A stretch of DNA of 64,000 nt from positions 62,001 to 126,000 of the forward strand of contig CBFHTO010000002.1 in the NCBI GenBank assembly GCA_965658765.1. The letters run 5' to 3'. Shown in pieces: positions 9,142-17,449 of this stretch; the stretch's first letter is position 1; each line of letters begins with the position of its first letter. Made by a program: the position numbers and the translations under genes. The DNA comes from Glaciecola sp965658765 (GTDB taxonomy: Bacteria; Pseudomonadota; Gammaproteobacteria; Enterobacterales; Alteromonadaceae). The notes beneath the pieces were generated by a model that saw only the letters and a program-made list of their open reading frames with translations, was not told where the DNA came from and searched no databases.

Positions 9142-11217
9142 TTAAATTGCGTATTTAATATTGAAAGAAGCAAAGTCACGATCAGACAAAGCGTTAGTTG
9201 TACCTAATCCACCCCAGAATGCGCTATACGAGGCGGTGAAGGACCATTTGCTTAGGTAGTCTAAGGTAAATGACAAATTAGCTGACTTACGATCTTCCAA
9301 AAATAAGAATAACGGGTCTGGCGTGGTGCCGCTGACATCATGTGAAAAAGTTGCCCTTGTACGAAGATTCATTCCGGCAAATACGTTATTAAAATCAGCT
9401 ACTGCCAACAAACGATATCCCCATGCGTCGTCCGTACCAAATGGATTAGTTTCAGGTCCATCTGATAAGCCTACATGCAAACCTTCTCGACGATTTGTTG
9501 GATCACCAATTACTGGCTCCAAAGAAGGCGTCCGAGCTGTGCCCGGTGCGTTTAAACGAATCAATTCAGGGTCAGGGAAATCAACAATGTTCACATATCC
9601 AGCTTCCCCTAAAATAATTAAGTTATCTGTGCCGAGTGCCGGACCAAATATATGAGAAGCTGTCATTTGAGCTTGCCAAGTGTCTGATAGTAAGAAGCCA
9701 TCTGCTGTTTCACCAGGCCCTACGTTTCGGCCAATATTTCTTAATTGAGATATACCTGCTAAGTCTGGACGCAAGCCAGCATTTGCAAGTTGCTCTGGCA
9801 TAGCGGTATACAATAACTCAACATCGTCAATTTGCAGTGGTTCGTCTTGTCTATAGGCAAACTCGCCTGCAAGAGCAGTTTCTCCAACTGTGGTGTTAAA
9901 GCTAACACCATATAGTTTAATATCTTCGGGATAGGCAAAACGAGATTTAGTAAACGCACGTAAATCGGTTAGATTTTCACGCGTGATAGTTGTGGTAGCC
10001 AACATATTTAAGTCTGCACCGATAGCTTCCGCTCTGAAATCTGACGTAACACCTGACACCAATGGGCGCTGCGAGTGATAGTTAATGTGATAAAAACCAA
10101 ATTCTGTTTCATTCAATTCAGGCGAGTACCAAGTAAATTTTAAACCATACTGACCAGAATCACTTGCTTCGTCGTGAGCTGCATCACTAGGTGCTCTCAC
10201 CGCCACTTTAGTTGGGTACGCTAAATACGCTTGACCAGCTAATTCAGGGCTAATAGCGCCAGCACGAAGAGCACTACCTAAACCATTTAATTGAGTCACA
10301 AGCGTATCAGCATCGATATCAGGGTTACCTGTAAATCCTAGCTGAATGTTATTAAACGAGCCACCCTCGCCTGCAAAATCGTTTGTCGCGAAGTAACTAC
10401 CTGCTACTGGCAACAAAGACCTCTCATATTCGTACTGAATATAACCTTCGAAGCTAAGTGTATCAGTCAAGCCGATAGAACCGTATAGCATACCAACAGG
10501 GATAAAGACCTCTTTAAGCTCGGAGCCCGGCGCTCTTGCACGAGTGACGTCAACTGGGTTAGTTGTATTTATACCGTGTTGAATAAAGGTGCTTTCGCCC
10601 CAACTCACAACTTGGTCGCCCAAGCGCACAGTTACTGGCATATCACCAAGGTAAAAATCGTAATAGACGAAAAAGTCTAACATTCTAGCATCACGACAAA
10701 GCTCGTCTCGCGCTTCAGGATCACGACATGGATCAACTGTTACACCAGTGATTGGGTTTGCCCAGTCTCTATCAGAATCAGACAACTCGAAATCATAAAA
10801 ATAAAATCCGCGAGCAAAAAAACCAACATCACCGTAATTGATGTCTAATTCATGCAGGCCTACAAACTGCGTAGAAAATGCTTCGCCTGGATCAAAACTT
10901 AAGTTACCTAAATCGCCGTTAGTCGAGTAGGCTCCATCCGCCAATGACCAAACATCAGCACTTGGGTAAATCACGTTAGTTGCCGCGTTATAACCCGTCC
11001 AATCGAAGGTAGGTAGGTTACTATGACCAATTAAGTTTAAGTCCCTTTCTTCTGTTCTGATGCTAGTTGCGAGCGTAAAGTTTGAGTCGAGGTTGATGTT
11101 TAGGTCACCGAACTGCCAGTCTGCTGCAGAGACCTTACTCGACGCAAGCGCCAAGATGCTAGTAGCAACACCTATTGCGATAGTTGTTTTTTTATATGCG
11201 CAAGGTTTGTTTGTCAT
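9142..11217 (-). CDS. DUF1302 family protein, probable outer-membrane beta-barrel
   Basis: First gene of the four-gene envelope operon; 691 residues. Residues 1-31 are a signal peptide (basic MTNKPCAYKK, hydrophobic core, VSA-AD cleavage site). The rest is rich in alternating aromatic/polar strands and ends in FNIKYAI, as expected for an outer-membrane barrel, although it ends in Ile rather than Phe. A cysteine pair in DPCRDPEARDELCRD near residue 180 could form a disulfide. The start at 11217 is chosen because GGAGAAGG lies eight bases before it; nine codons of open frame upstream are excluded. DUF1302 and DUF1329 proteins are paired across Pseudomonas, Marinobacter and marine bacteria and are linked by context to uptake or export of hydrophobic compounds; no biochemical function can be read from this sequence. 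Confidence 0.88.
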   Translation of the reverse strand: MTNKPCAYKKTTIAIGVATSILALASSKVSAADWQFGDLNINLDSNFTLATSIRTEERDLNLIGHSNLPTFDWTGYNAATNVIYPSADVWSLADGAYSTNGDLGNLSFDPGEAFSTQFVGLHELDINYGDVGFFARGFYFYDFELSDSDRDWANPITGVTVDPCRDPEARDELCRDARMLDFFVYYDFYLGDMPVTVRLGDQVVSWGESTFIQHGINTTNPVDVTRARAPGSELKEVFIPVGMLYGSIGLTDTLSFEGYIQYEYERSLLPVAGSYFATNDFAGEGGSFNNIQLGFTGNPDIDADTLVTQLNGLGSALRAGAISPELAGQAYLAYPTKVAVRAPSDAAHDEASDSGQYGLKFTWYSPELNETEFGFYHINYHSQRPLVSGVTSDFRAEAIGADLNMLATTTITRENLTDLRAFTKSRFAYPEDIKLYGVSFNTTVGETALAGEFAYRQDEPLQIDDVELLYTAMPEQLANAGLRPDLAGISQLRNIGRNVGPGETADGFLLSDTWQAQMTASHIFGPALGTDNLIILGEAGYVNIVDFPDPELIRLNAPGTARTPSLEPVIGDPTNRREGLHVGLSDGPETNPFGTDDAWGYRLLAVADFNNVFAGMNLRTRATFSHDVSGTTPDPLFLFLEDRKSANLSFTLDYLSKWSFTASYSAFWGGLGTTNALSDRDFASFNIKYAI

Positions 11218-11238
11218 GTGTTTACCTTCTCCAAATAC

Positions 11239-11307
11239 ATACATGTATTGATTATTGTAGTCATGCTATTCGATTTAACAAAATGATTACATTATTTTAT
11301 TGTAATC
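11239..11307 (-). promoter_or_regulatory. Two inverted repeats upstream of the DUF1302 operon, possible operators
   Basis: ATACATGTAT (11239-11248) is a perfect 10-bp palindrome just upstream of the ribosome-binding site. GATTACA (11285-11291) and TGTAATC (11301-11307) form a 7-bp inverted repeat around a 9-bp AT-rich spacer. Both have the form of repressor sites. No regulator gene is adjacent, so which protein binds is unknown. Confidence 0.4.
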
Positions 11308-11455
11308 GCAAGAACTAATCGTACCAGTTAATTAAACTGTTGAATTTTCAAACAGTTCAAAATTTGTGCATACCGAAATAAGTGAAACGACAAGCTCGTA
11401 TATTGCTTGCTGTGTAAATTTAAATGAAACTAATTGTTACTAAACATTCTTAAAA

Positions 11456-11686
11456 TCAATCATTTAGTAAATTGATACTTTTGATTTTATGATTTCGGTC
11501 AGTTTCGACACGAAATCGACCTTTAATTCCACTGGGGGTTATAAAACGTTTAAGGTGTTCTTTGGGAAGTTGAATGCGCTTGCCGTCATCGCTGGTAACA
11601 ATGACTGATTTTATATGTGAAAGGTAAAGCTCTTCACAATCTGCATAGCTCAAACTCGCTGAAAAGTAATAATGGTGGTCACGCAT
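11456..11686 (-). CDS. DUF2835 family small protein
   Basis: A 76-residue soluble protein matching the DUF2835 family of gammaproteobacteria: Y-Y-F-S near the N-terminus, VIVTSDDGKRIQLP in the middle and a TPSGIKGRF signature. Function unknown. It follows pepN on the same strand, 68 bases after its stop, with a hairpin (11704-11736) in between; this pairing with pepN recurs in related genera. No strong ribosome-binding site is visible, so it may be translated weakly or from the pepN transcript. Confidence 0.85.
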   Translation of the reverse strand: MRDHHYYFSASLSYADCEELYLSHIKSVIVTSDDGKRIQLPKEHLKRFITPSGIKGRFRVETDRNHKIKSINLLND

Positions 11687-11703
11687 TATATTATCGCCGT
11701 GTC

Positions 11704-11736
11704 AAAATGCCCAAGAACTTACTATTAGGGCATTTT
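11704..11736 (-). terminator. Hairpin between pepN and the DUF2835 gene, possible partial terminator
   Basis: AAAATGCCC and GGGCATTTT pair with a 15-base loop. On the minus strand the stem ends in TTTT followed by G, so termination is probably incomplete. Confidence 0.45.
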
Positions 11737-11754
11737 GTTAAACGAATTATAACC

Positions 11755-14439
11755 TTAGCCTTGCAAGCTCTTAGAAATTTTTTCATACAAATCGTTACTT
11801 AAATCTGGTTTATCAAAAATACGGACTAATTGAGCTTTCATTTTTTCCTGAGTCTCTGTGTCGTAGTTCGCAAATTGAATCAACGGCGTTATCAAACGAG
11901 AAGCAACTTGCGGGTTCAAACTATCGACCTGAATAATATAATCAGCCAAGTATTTGTATCCTAGGCCATTCTCTTGGTGAAAACCGTTTGCGTTAAAGAA
12001 TGCAAAGGATCCAATCAAAGCACGAACTTTATTTGGGTTCTTTATTGAATATTGTTGATGAGCTTGCAAAAGATCGAGATGAGATAAAATATCATGGCGA
12101 TCTTTAGTAGCATGCAGAGAAAACCACTTATCCATCACAACAGGGTCTTCAGAATATGCTGATTCAAACTCCAGCATTAAGTCATCAAACACTGAATCAT
12201 TTGATAGTTGCGCCGCTTTTAGAGCCGATAGCTTATCTGTCATGTTATCCGCCATAGAAAATTGCATCCGGCAGGTATCCGAAAAATCATTAGGCTTTGC
12301 TATTGCTAACCATTTTAAACTTATTGCTTTTAGGCGACGTGCATTAATTTGCGATTTTTCATAAGCATATGTTTCGCGAGCCTCGTGCAAGGTTTCGTAT
12401 AAAGGTAATATGAAATCTATTAGGTACGGCGCCATCATCGTTTGCAGTTTTTTTAGTGCAATATCCGCAGTTCGCGGGTTTACGCATTTAATGTTTGAAT
12501 ATACGCTTTCTACGCTAGGTGCAGTAAGCAATTGAGCATGAACTTCCGGCGCTACTTGTAGTTCCTTCAATGCTGTGCAAAATTGTTGTATCAATGCCTT
12601 TGTTTCATTATCTGGTGATGCAAGTTTTTCGTCGCTATCAGATATAGCTGAATTAGTCAGCTTAGCCATCTTACTTTCATACAATCTCTGTATTAAATAT
12701 TGATAACAACGTTGACTGGCTTCCCATTTAGAATAATCGCTTTTGCTGTGACACAATATTACTATCAGTTCCTCGAAGGTATATTCGTATTCAATCTTTA
12801 CTGGCGCTGAAAAGTCTTGTAGTAAGACTGGAATAATCTTTTGGCGTTCATTGTCTGGATCAGGATTAAGCCCATTAACTTTCAAACTAAATGTATCTTC
12901 ACTCAGAACCACAGTGTCTGTATCTAGGTCAAGGGCATTCCCTTGAGAATCTAATGCCTCCATTTTTATTGGAATAAACAAGGAACGCTTAATATCCTGA
13001 TCTTTAGTGGGAGCAGTATATTGTCTAAAATTCAAAACAACCTTGTTTGCTTCGATATCCTGATTTACGTTCACAATTGGCGTGCCAGATTGAGAATACC
13101 ATAATTTAAAATGCCCTAAATCATGCTCGTTCGCGTCCTGCATTGCATTTACAAAATCATCACAAGTAACTGCTTGACCATCGTGTCTCTTAAAATATAA
13201 ATCCATACCCTTTCTAAAGCCTTCTGAGCCTAGCAAAGTATGTAACATACGAATAACTTCTGCGCCTTTATCATACACCGTCACTGTGTAGAAGTTGTTC
13301 ATCTCCATAACGACATCAGGTCGTATTGGATGACTCATCGGCCCTGCGTCTTCCGCAAACTGATGTTCTTTTATCACCTTAACTTGGTTTATTCGAGTAA
13401 TTAGAGGACTGGACATATCTGCAGAGAATTGCTGGTCTCTAAAAACGGTCAGGCCTTCCTTTAAACTCAGTTGGAACCAATCCCTACATGTGACTCTGTT
13501 TCCGGTCCAGTTATGAAAATACTCGTGGGCGATGATCGATTCAATGTTGAAATAATCCTCATCAGTGGCTGTATTGCTATCTGCCAGTACGAACTTTGAA
13601 TTGAAGACATTAAGTCCTTTGTTTTCCATAGCTCCCATATTAAAAAAGTCGACAGCAACTACCATGTAAACATCAAGGTCGTACTCTAAGCCATAACTGT
13701 CTTCGTCCCACTGCATTGATTTTTTCAATGAATCTAGGGCATGTTGACCTTTATTCTTACGGCCTTTATCAACGTACAATTCAAGCGCGACTTTTTTCCC
13801 CGATTTCGTCAGATATTCATCTTTCAGTAAGTCAAAAGAGCCTGCTACCAAGGCAAACAAATAGCATGGTTTAGGAAACGGGTCATGCCAAATAACTTCT
13901 CTTTTTCCTTCAACGAATCCGCTATCATAAACTTTGTTACCATTGCTCAATAAATGCTCCATATCATTGTCATGAGTCACGATCTTAACTGTATAAATGG
14001 ATAAAACATCTGGGCGATCTAAAAAGTAGGTTATTTTCCTAAAACCTTCTGCCTCACACTGTGTACAAAAGGAATTGTTAGAAAAGTATAAGCCCTCAAG
14101 ACTGGTATTTGATATCGGATTAATTTTATTTTTTATTGTTAATTCAAAGGTTTCATCTGACATTTGTGCTTCATCTATATGAATTTGCAAACCTTTATCA
14201 GACACTGAGTAGTCTTTGTCTTTAAGCAACTCATTTTCGTTTATTAGTACTGAAATAAGTTCTAACTGTTCACCGTCTAAAGTAAGTACATTTGAATCAG
14301 TATCTAGTCGCTTTATTTTTAGCAAGGATTCTACCAAGGTGTCACTTTCAGACAAAGTAAAGCAGAGGTTTACGTCTTCAATAGTAAAAGATGGAGGTAG
14401 ATAGTCTAAACGTTTCTTTGCTTGTAAAGCGTCTGTCAT
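11755..14439 (-). CDS. pepN: Aminopeptidase N, M1 family zinc metallopeptidase
   Basis: Cytosolic broad-specificity aminopeptidase that removes N-terminal residues in the last steps of protein turnover. The 894-residue length is close to E. coli PepN (870). The substrate-binding exopeptidase motif GAMENKG is near residue 267 and the zinc site HEYFHNWTGNR (HEXXH plus downstream Glu) near 303. The N-terminal saddle domain and the long C-terminal helical domain are both complete. Start ATG 14439 gives the family-typical N-terminus MTDALQAKKRLDYLPPSF. It stands 103 bases downstream of the nhaC gene and is followed by the DUF2835 gene. Confidence 0.97.
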   Translation of the reverse strand: MTDALQAKKRLDYLPPSFTIEDVNLCFTLSESDTLVESLLKIKRLDTDSNVLTLDGEQLELISVLINENELLKDKDYSVSDKGLQIHIDEAQMSDETFELTIKNKINPISNTSLEGLYFSNNSFCTQCEAEGFRKITYFLDRPDVLSIYTVKIVTHDNDMEHLLSNGNKVYDSGFVEGKREVIWHDPFPKPCYLFALVAGSFDLLKDEYLTKSGKKVALELYVDKGRKNKGQHALDSLKKSMQWDEDSYGLEYDLDVYMVVAVDFFNMGAMENKGLNVFNSKFVLADSNTATDEDYFNIESIIAHEYFHNWTGNRVTCRDWFQLSLKEGLTVFRDQQFSADMSSPLITRINQVKVIKEHQFAEDAGPMSHPIRPDVVMEMNNFYTVTVYDKGAEVIRMLHTLLGSEGFRKGMDLYFKRHDGQAVTCDDFVNAMQDANEHDLGHFKLWYSQSGTPIVNVNQDIEANKVVLNFRQYTAPTKDQDIKRSLFIPIKMEALDSQGNALDLDTDTVVLSEDTFSLKVNGLNPDPDNERQKIIPVLLQDFSAPVKIEYEYTFEELIVILCHSKSDYSKWEASQRCYQYLIQRLYESKMAKLTNSAISDSDEKLASPDNETKALIQQFCTALKELQVAPEVHAQLLTAPSVESVYSNIKCVNPRTADIALKKLQTMMAPYLIDFILPLYETLHEARETYAYEKSQINARRLKAISLKWLAIAKPNDFSDTCRMQFSMADNMTDKLSALKAAQLSNDSVFDDLMLEFESAYSEDPVVMDKWFSLHATKDRHDILSHLDLLQAHQQYSIKNPNKVRALIGSFAFFNANGFHQENGLGYKYLADYIIQVDSLNPQVASRLITPLIQFANYDTETQEKMKAQLVRIFDKPDLSNDLYEKISKSLQG

Positions 14440-14542
14440 ATTTAATATAGCCTTAGTTGGGAACGTGAGTACTCAGTTATACCAATAAAAAGATGATACA
14501 TTTTTAACATGATTTACCGGTATTCGATATAAACGAATTTAT

Positions 14543-16024
14543 TTACGCGTCTTTTAGAGCGACTTTAGGTGGCTCGAGTCGTAATATTTTTATGCCAAGA
14601 TACGCATAAATAACCGCTAAAATAGGATTAATTAAGTTAAAAAAGGCATAAAAGATGTAGGTAAATGGATGCACACCCAGCACGCCATGCATATACGCGC
14701 CACATGTATTCCAAGGGATCAGCGGCGATGTTATCGTGCCGCCGTCTTCGAGGCTCCTCGATAGATTTAATTGATGCAGATTTCGCTTTTCAAACTCTTC
14801 CTTATACATTCTGCCCGGCATAACGATTGAAATATACTGGTCAGCGGTTACTAAATTAGTACCGATACAAGTCAATATGGTTCTACTTACCATATCTCCT
14901 GCGCTATGAGCGCCTTTCAAACAAGCCGACACAATTGCGGTTAACAAACCTACTCGTTCTAAAACCGCACCGAATGACATCGCGCAAATGATCAACCATA
15001 TCGTGTTGAGCATGCTAGACATACCACCTCGACTCAACAAACTATTTAAATTCTCATCACTTGTAGAGAAAGAAACGCCATCAAAAAGTGCTGTCCAAAC
15101 CACCATCAATTGGGTTATGTTATCGCCAAAATCAGTTTCAAGCATCCCAGTTACGACATCTTGTTGAAACATTAGTGCCCAAATCCCACCTAGTATTGCG
15201 CCAATCGAAACAGCAGGAAAAGCTGGCATTTTATTAATCGCTAATGCCAACAAAACAAATAAAGGGATTAGGGTATACCAGGCAATTGTAAACTCTTGAG
15301 TAAGCGTTATTTGCATTTGCTCAATTCGATCAGCGCTGCTCGCTGCTTCTTCTTGAAAACCCAAAATAACGAAGAGAACCAATGCAATAGAGATACTCGG
15401 TACGGTCGTCCACAGCATATATTTTATATGTTCGAATAAATTCGTGCCTGCAATCGCTGGAGCGAGATTCGTGGTTTCAGAAAGCGGCGATAATTTATCA
15501 CCAAAATATGCACCAGATACAATCGCGCCAGCAGTAATCGCAAGACTCAATTCCATTCCCGTCGCAACGCCAATAAGTGCCACACCAATGGTCGCAGCAG
15601 TAGTCCAACTGCTGCCTATACTCATCGCCACTACCGCACAGATTAAGCAACTTGCCGCGTAAAAAAAGGTCGGATTTAACAGGGAAAGCCCATAATATAT
15701 CAAGGTCGGCACAGTACCCGCGAGCATCCATGTGCCAATGAGCGCCCCTACGGCTAATAAAATAAGACAGGCACCTAAAGACATCGAAATGCCTTTAACT
15801 ATCCCCTTCTCTATGTCGACCCAAGTATGGCCGTTTTTCATTCCAACCACCGCAGCTAAAAACATACCTATCAATAGTGCGATTTGATTTGGACCATAGG
15901 ATGAATCTGCGCCAAATAATAGAACCGCGCTGAACATCAAAAACACTAACACTAATATAGGAATGAGTGCATCTGCGAGGCTCGGAGCTTTTATTTGACG
16001 AGTTGATTGATTATTTTCTGACAT
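14543..16024 (-). CDS. nhaC: Na+/H+ antiporter, NhaC family
   Basis: A 493-residue inner-membrane protein with about 11-12 hydrophobic segments, matching NhaC-type sodium/proton (or substrate-exchanging) antiporters. Conserved polar membrane motifs include SIGSSWTTAATIG, GAYFGDKLSPLSETT and the loop ISPLIPWNTCGAYM-like stretch near the C-terminus (here TSPLIPWNTCGAYMHGVLG). It starts one base after the stop of the NSS symporter gene, so the two are very probably translationally coupled. Pairing suggests the antiporter handles sodium brought in by the symporter, or exchanges a related amino acid; this is inference. Confidence 0.88.
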   Translation of the reverse strand: MSENNQSTRQIKAPSLADALIPILVLVFLMFSAVLLFGADSSYGPNQIALLIGMFLAAVVGMKNGHTWVDIEKGIVKGISMSLGACLILLAVGALIGTWMLAGTVPTLIYYGLSLLNPTFFYAASCLICAVVAMSIGSSWTTAATIGVALIGVATGMELSLAITAGAIVSGAYFGDKLSPLSETTNLAPAIAGTNLFEHIKYMLWTTVPSISIALVLFVILGFQEEAASSADRIEQMQITLTQEFTIAWYTLIPLFVLLALAINKMPAFPAVSIGAILGGIWALMFQQDVVTGMLETDFGDNITQLMVVWTALFDGVSFSTSDENLNSLLSRGGMSSMLNTIWLIICAMSFGAVLERVGLLTAIVSACLKGAHSAGDMVSRTILTCIGTNLVTADQYISIVMPGRMYKEEFEKRNLHQLNLSRSLEDGGTITSPLIPWNTCGAYMHGVLGVHPFTYIFYAFFNLINPILAVIYAYLGIKILRLEPPKVALKDA

Positions 16025-16025
16025 G

Positions 16026-17351
16026 TTATATCACCGACCGGTAAAACATAATTGCGATTACAAAGGGACATACAAACTTCACATACCATGGCCAAATCTT
16101 CCAGAAGAAGCTCATTTCTACGCCATCGTAACCCTGTTTCAATTCATTGAGAATTTGATCTCTTTTCCATACCCAGCCAGCAAAAACACACAATACTAAG
16201 CCAAGTAAAGGCTGGCTATATTCTGTTGTCAGCGTAATTACAAAACCAAACAGTGCAGCAAAATTAAACACTATGATGGAGGCGAAACAGAACACGACTA
16301 AACTCAATAATATCGTCGCTTTTTTTCGTCTTATTCCACGATTATCAACTAGGTAAGCAACAGGTACTTCTAGCATGCTTATTGAAGAGGTCAACGCTGC
16401 AATGACCATCAACGCAAAAAAGATAAATGCAATAAAGGCTCCAATGTAACCCATAGAAGTAAATAAAGACGGGAGTACTTGAAAAATGAGTGACGGGCCA
16501 GAAATTAGTTTTCCATCACTAAAAATTTCCACTCCATTCGCCAATGCTACGTACATCGCTGGAATAATCAGCATACCTGCAAGCACTGCAACGCCTATAT
16601 CTACTAGAGCTACTGACGTGCCTAGTTTGGGAAGATTTTCATGCTTTTGAATATATGAGCCATAAACCAACATCGTGCCGACACCAAGGCTCATCGAAAA
16701 GAATGCCTGGCCCATTGCGTCTATCATAAGGCCAGCGTCTAGAACACGAGTGAAATCAGGCAGCAAAAAAGCCTTCCAACCTTCACCGGCTCCGTCTTGA
16801 GTACTCACATAAGTAATTAAAGCAAGAATTAGGATCAGTAATGTTGGCATCAATCGCACTGACCAGCGCTCTATTCCGTTGCTGACACCACCAATCACTA
16901 CAAAGCAGGTTAAGCTCAAAAATAAAGCCATAAAAAAGAGGTTTCTGAATATACCATCTTCGGTTAGCCAAGCAATATTGATTGTAGCTACCTGTGCAAT
17001 AGCATCAACGAAATAAGAAATCATCCAACCCGCTACTATGCTATAGAAAGCGAGTATCAGGATAACGGTGATCGCACCCACCGAACCAACAAATGTTCCG
17101 ACTTTGTTACCTGAGATTTGACCGAGCGCATCAATCATATTAGTGCGCTTTGCCCGACCGATGATTAGTTCGGCCATTAAAACAGGATAAGCGAGTAAAA
17201 AGGCCATGATCAAATAAATTAATACAAAAGCCGCCCCGCCATTTTCTGCTACCTTTGTAGGGAAACCCCAAATATTACCCAAGCCAACTGCAGAACCCGC
17301 TGCGGCCAAAATAAATCCGAGGCGAGAGGAAAATTGACCTCTTGCGCTCAT
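16026..17351 (-). CDS. Sodium:neurotransmitter symporter (NSS/SNF) family amino-acid transporter
   Basis: A 441-residue LeuT-fold transporter with about 11 membrane segments, the usual size for bacterial NSS proteins. The first helix carries AAAGSAVGLGNIWGFP, which holds the sodium and substrate backbone contacts of the family; MGQAFFSMSLGVGTMLVYGSY is the unwound helix 6 region. Substrate cannot be read from sequence; bacterial relatives carry tryptophan, tyrosine or other hydrophobic amino acids. GAGG sits 5 bases before the ATG. It is the first gene of a two-gene operon with nhaC and lies directly after the prc terminator. Confidence 0.9.
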   Translation of the reverse strand: MSARGQFSSRLGFILAAAGSAVGLGNIWGFPTKVAENGGAAFVLIYLIMAFLLAYPVLMAELIIGRAKRTNMIDALGQISGNKVGTFVGSVGAITVILILAFYSIVAGWMISYFVDAIAQVATINIAWLTEDGIFRNLFFMALFLSLTCFVVIGGVSNGIERWSVRLMPTLLILILALITYVSTQDGAGEGWKAFLLPDFTRVLDAGLMIDAMGQAFFSMSLGVGTMLVYGSYIQKHENLPKLGTSVALVDIGVAVLAGMLIIPAMYVALANGVEIFSDGKLISGPSLIFQVLPSLFTSMGYIGAFIAFIFFALMVIAALTSSISMLEVPVAYLVDNRGIRRKKATILLSLVVFCFASIIVFNFAALFGFVITLTTEYSQPLLGLVLCVFAGWVWKRDQILNELKQGYDGVEMSFFWKIWPWYVKFVCPFVIAIMFYRSVI

Positions 17352-17387
17352 AACAACCTCTTTTTTTTATTGTTTTTTTTATAGAAA

Positions 17388-17416
17388 AAACGCAAGCATT
17401 TTATTGCCTTGCGTTT
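17388..17416 (-). terminator. Rho-independent terminator after prc
   Basis: AAACGCAAG and CTTGCGTTT form a 9-bp stem with an 11-base loop, followed on the minus strand by a T-rich run. It ends the msrC-proQ-prc transcript about 35 bases after the prc stop. Confidence 0.8.
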
Positions 17417-17449
17417 CTTCACCATCCAAATTGTTGTTTTATTTAATCC

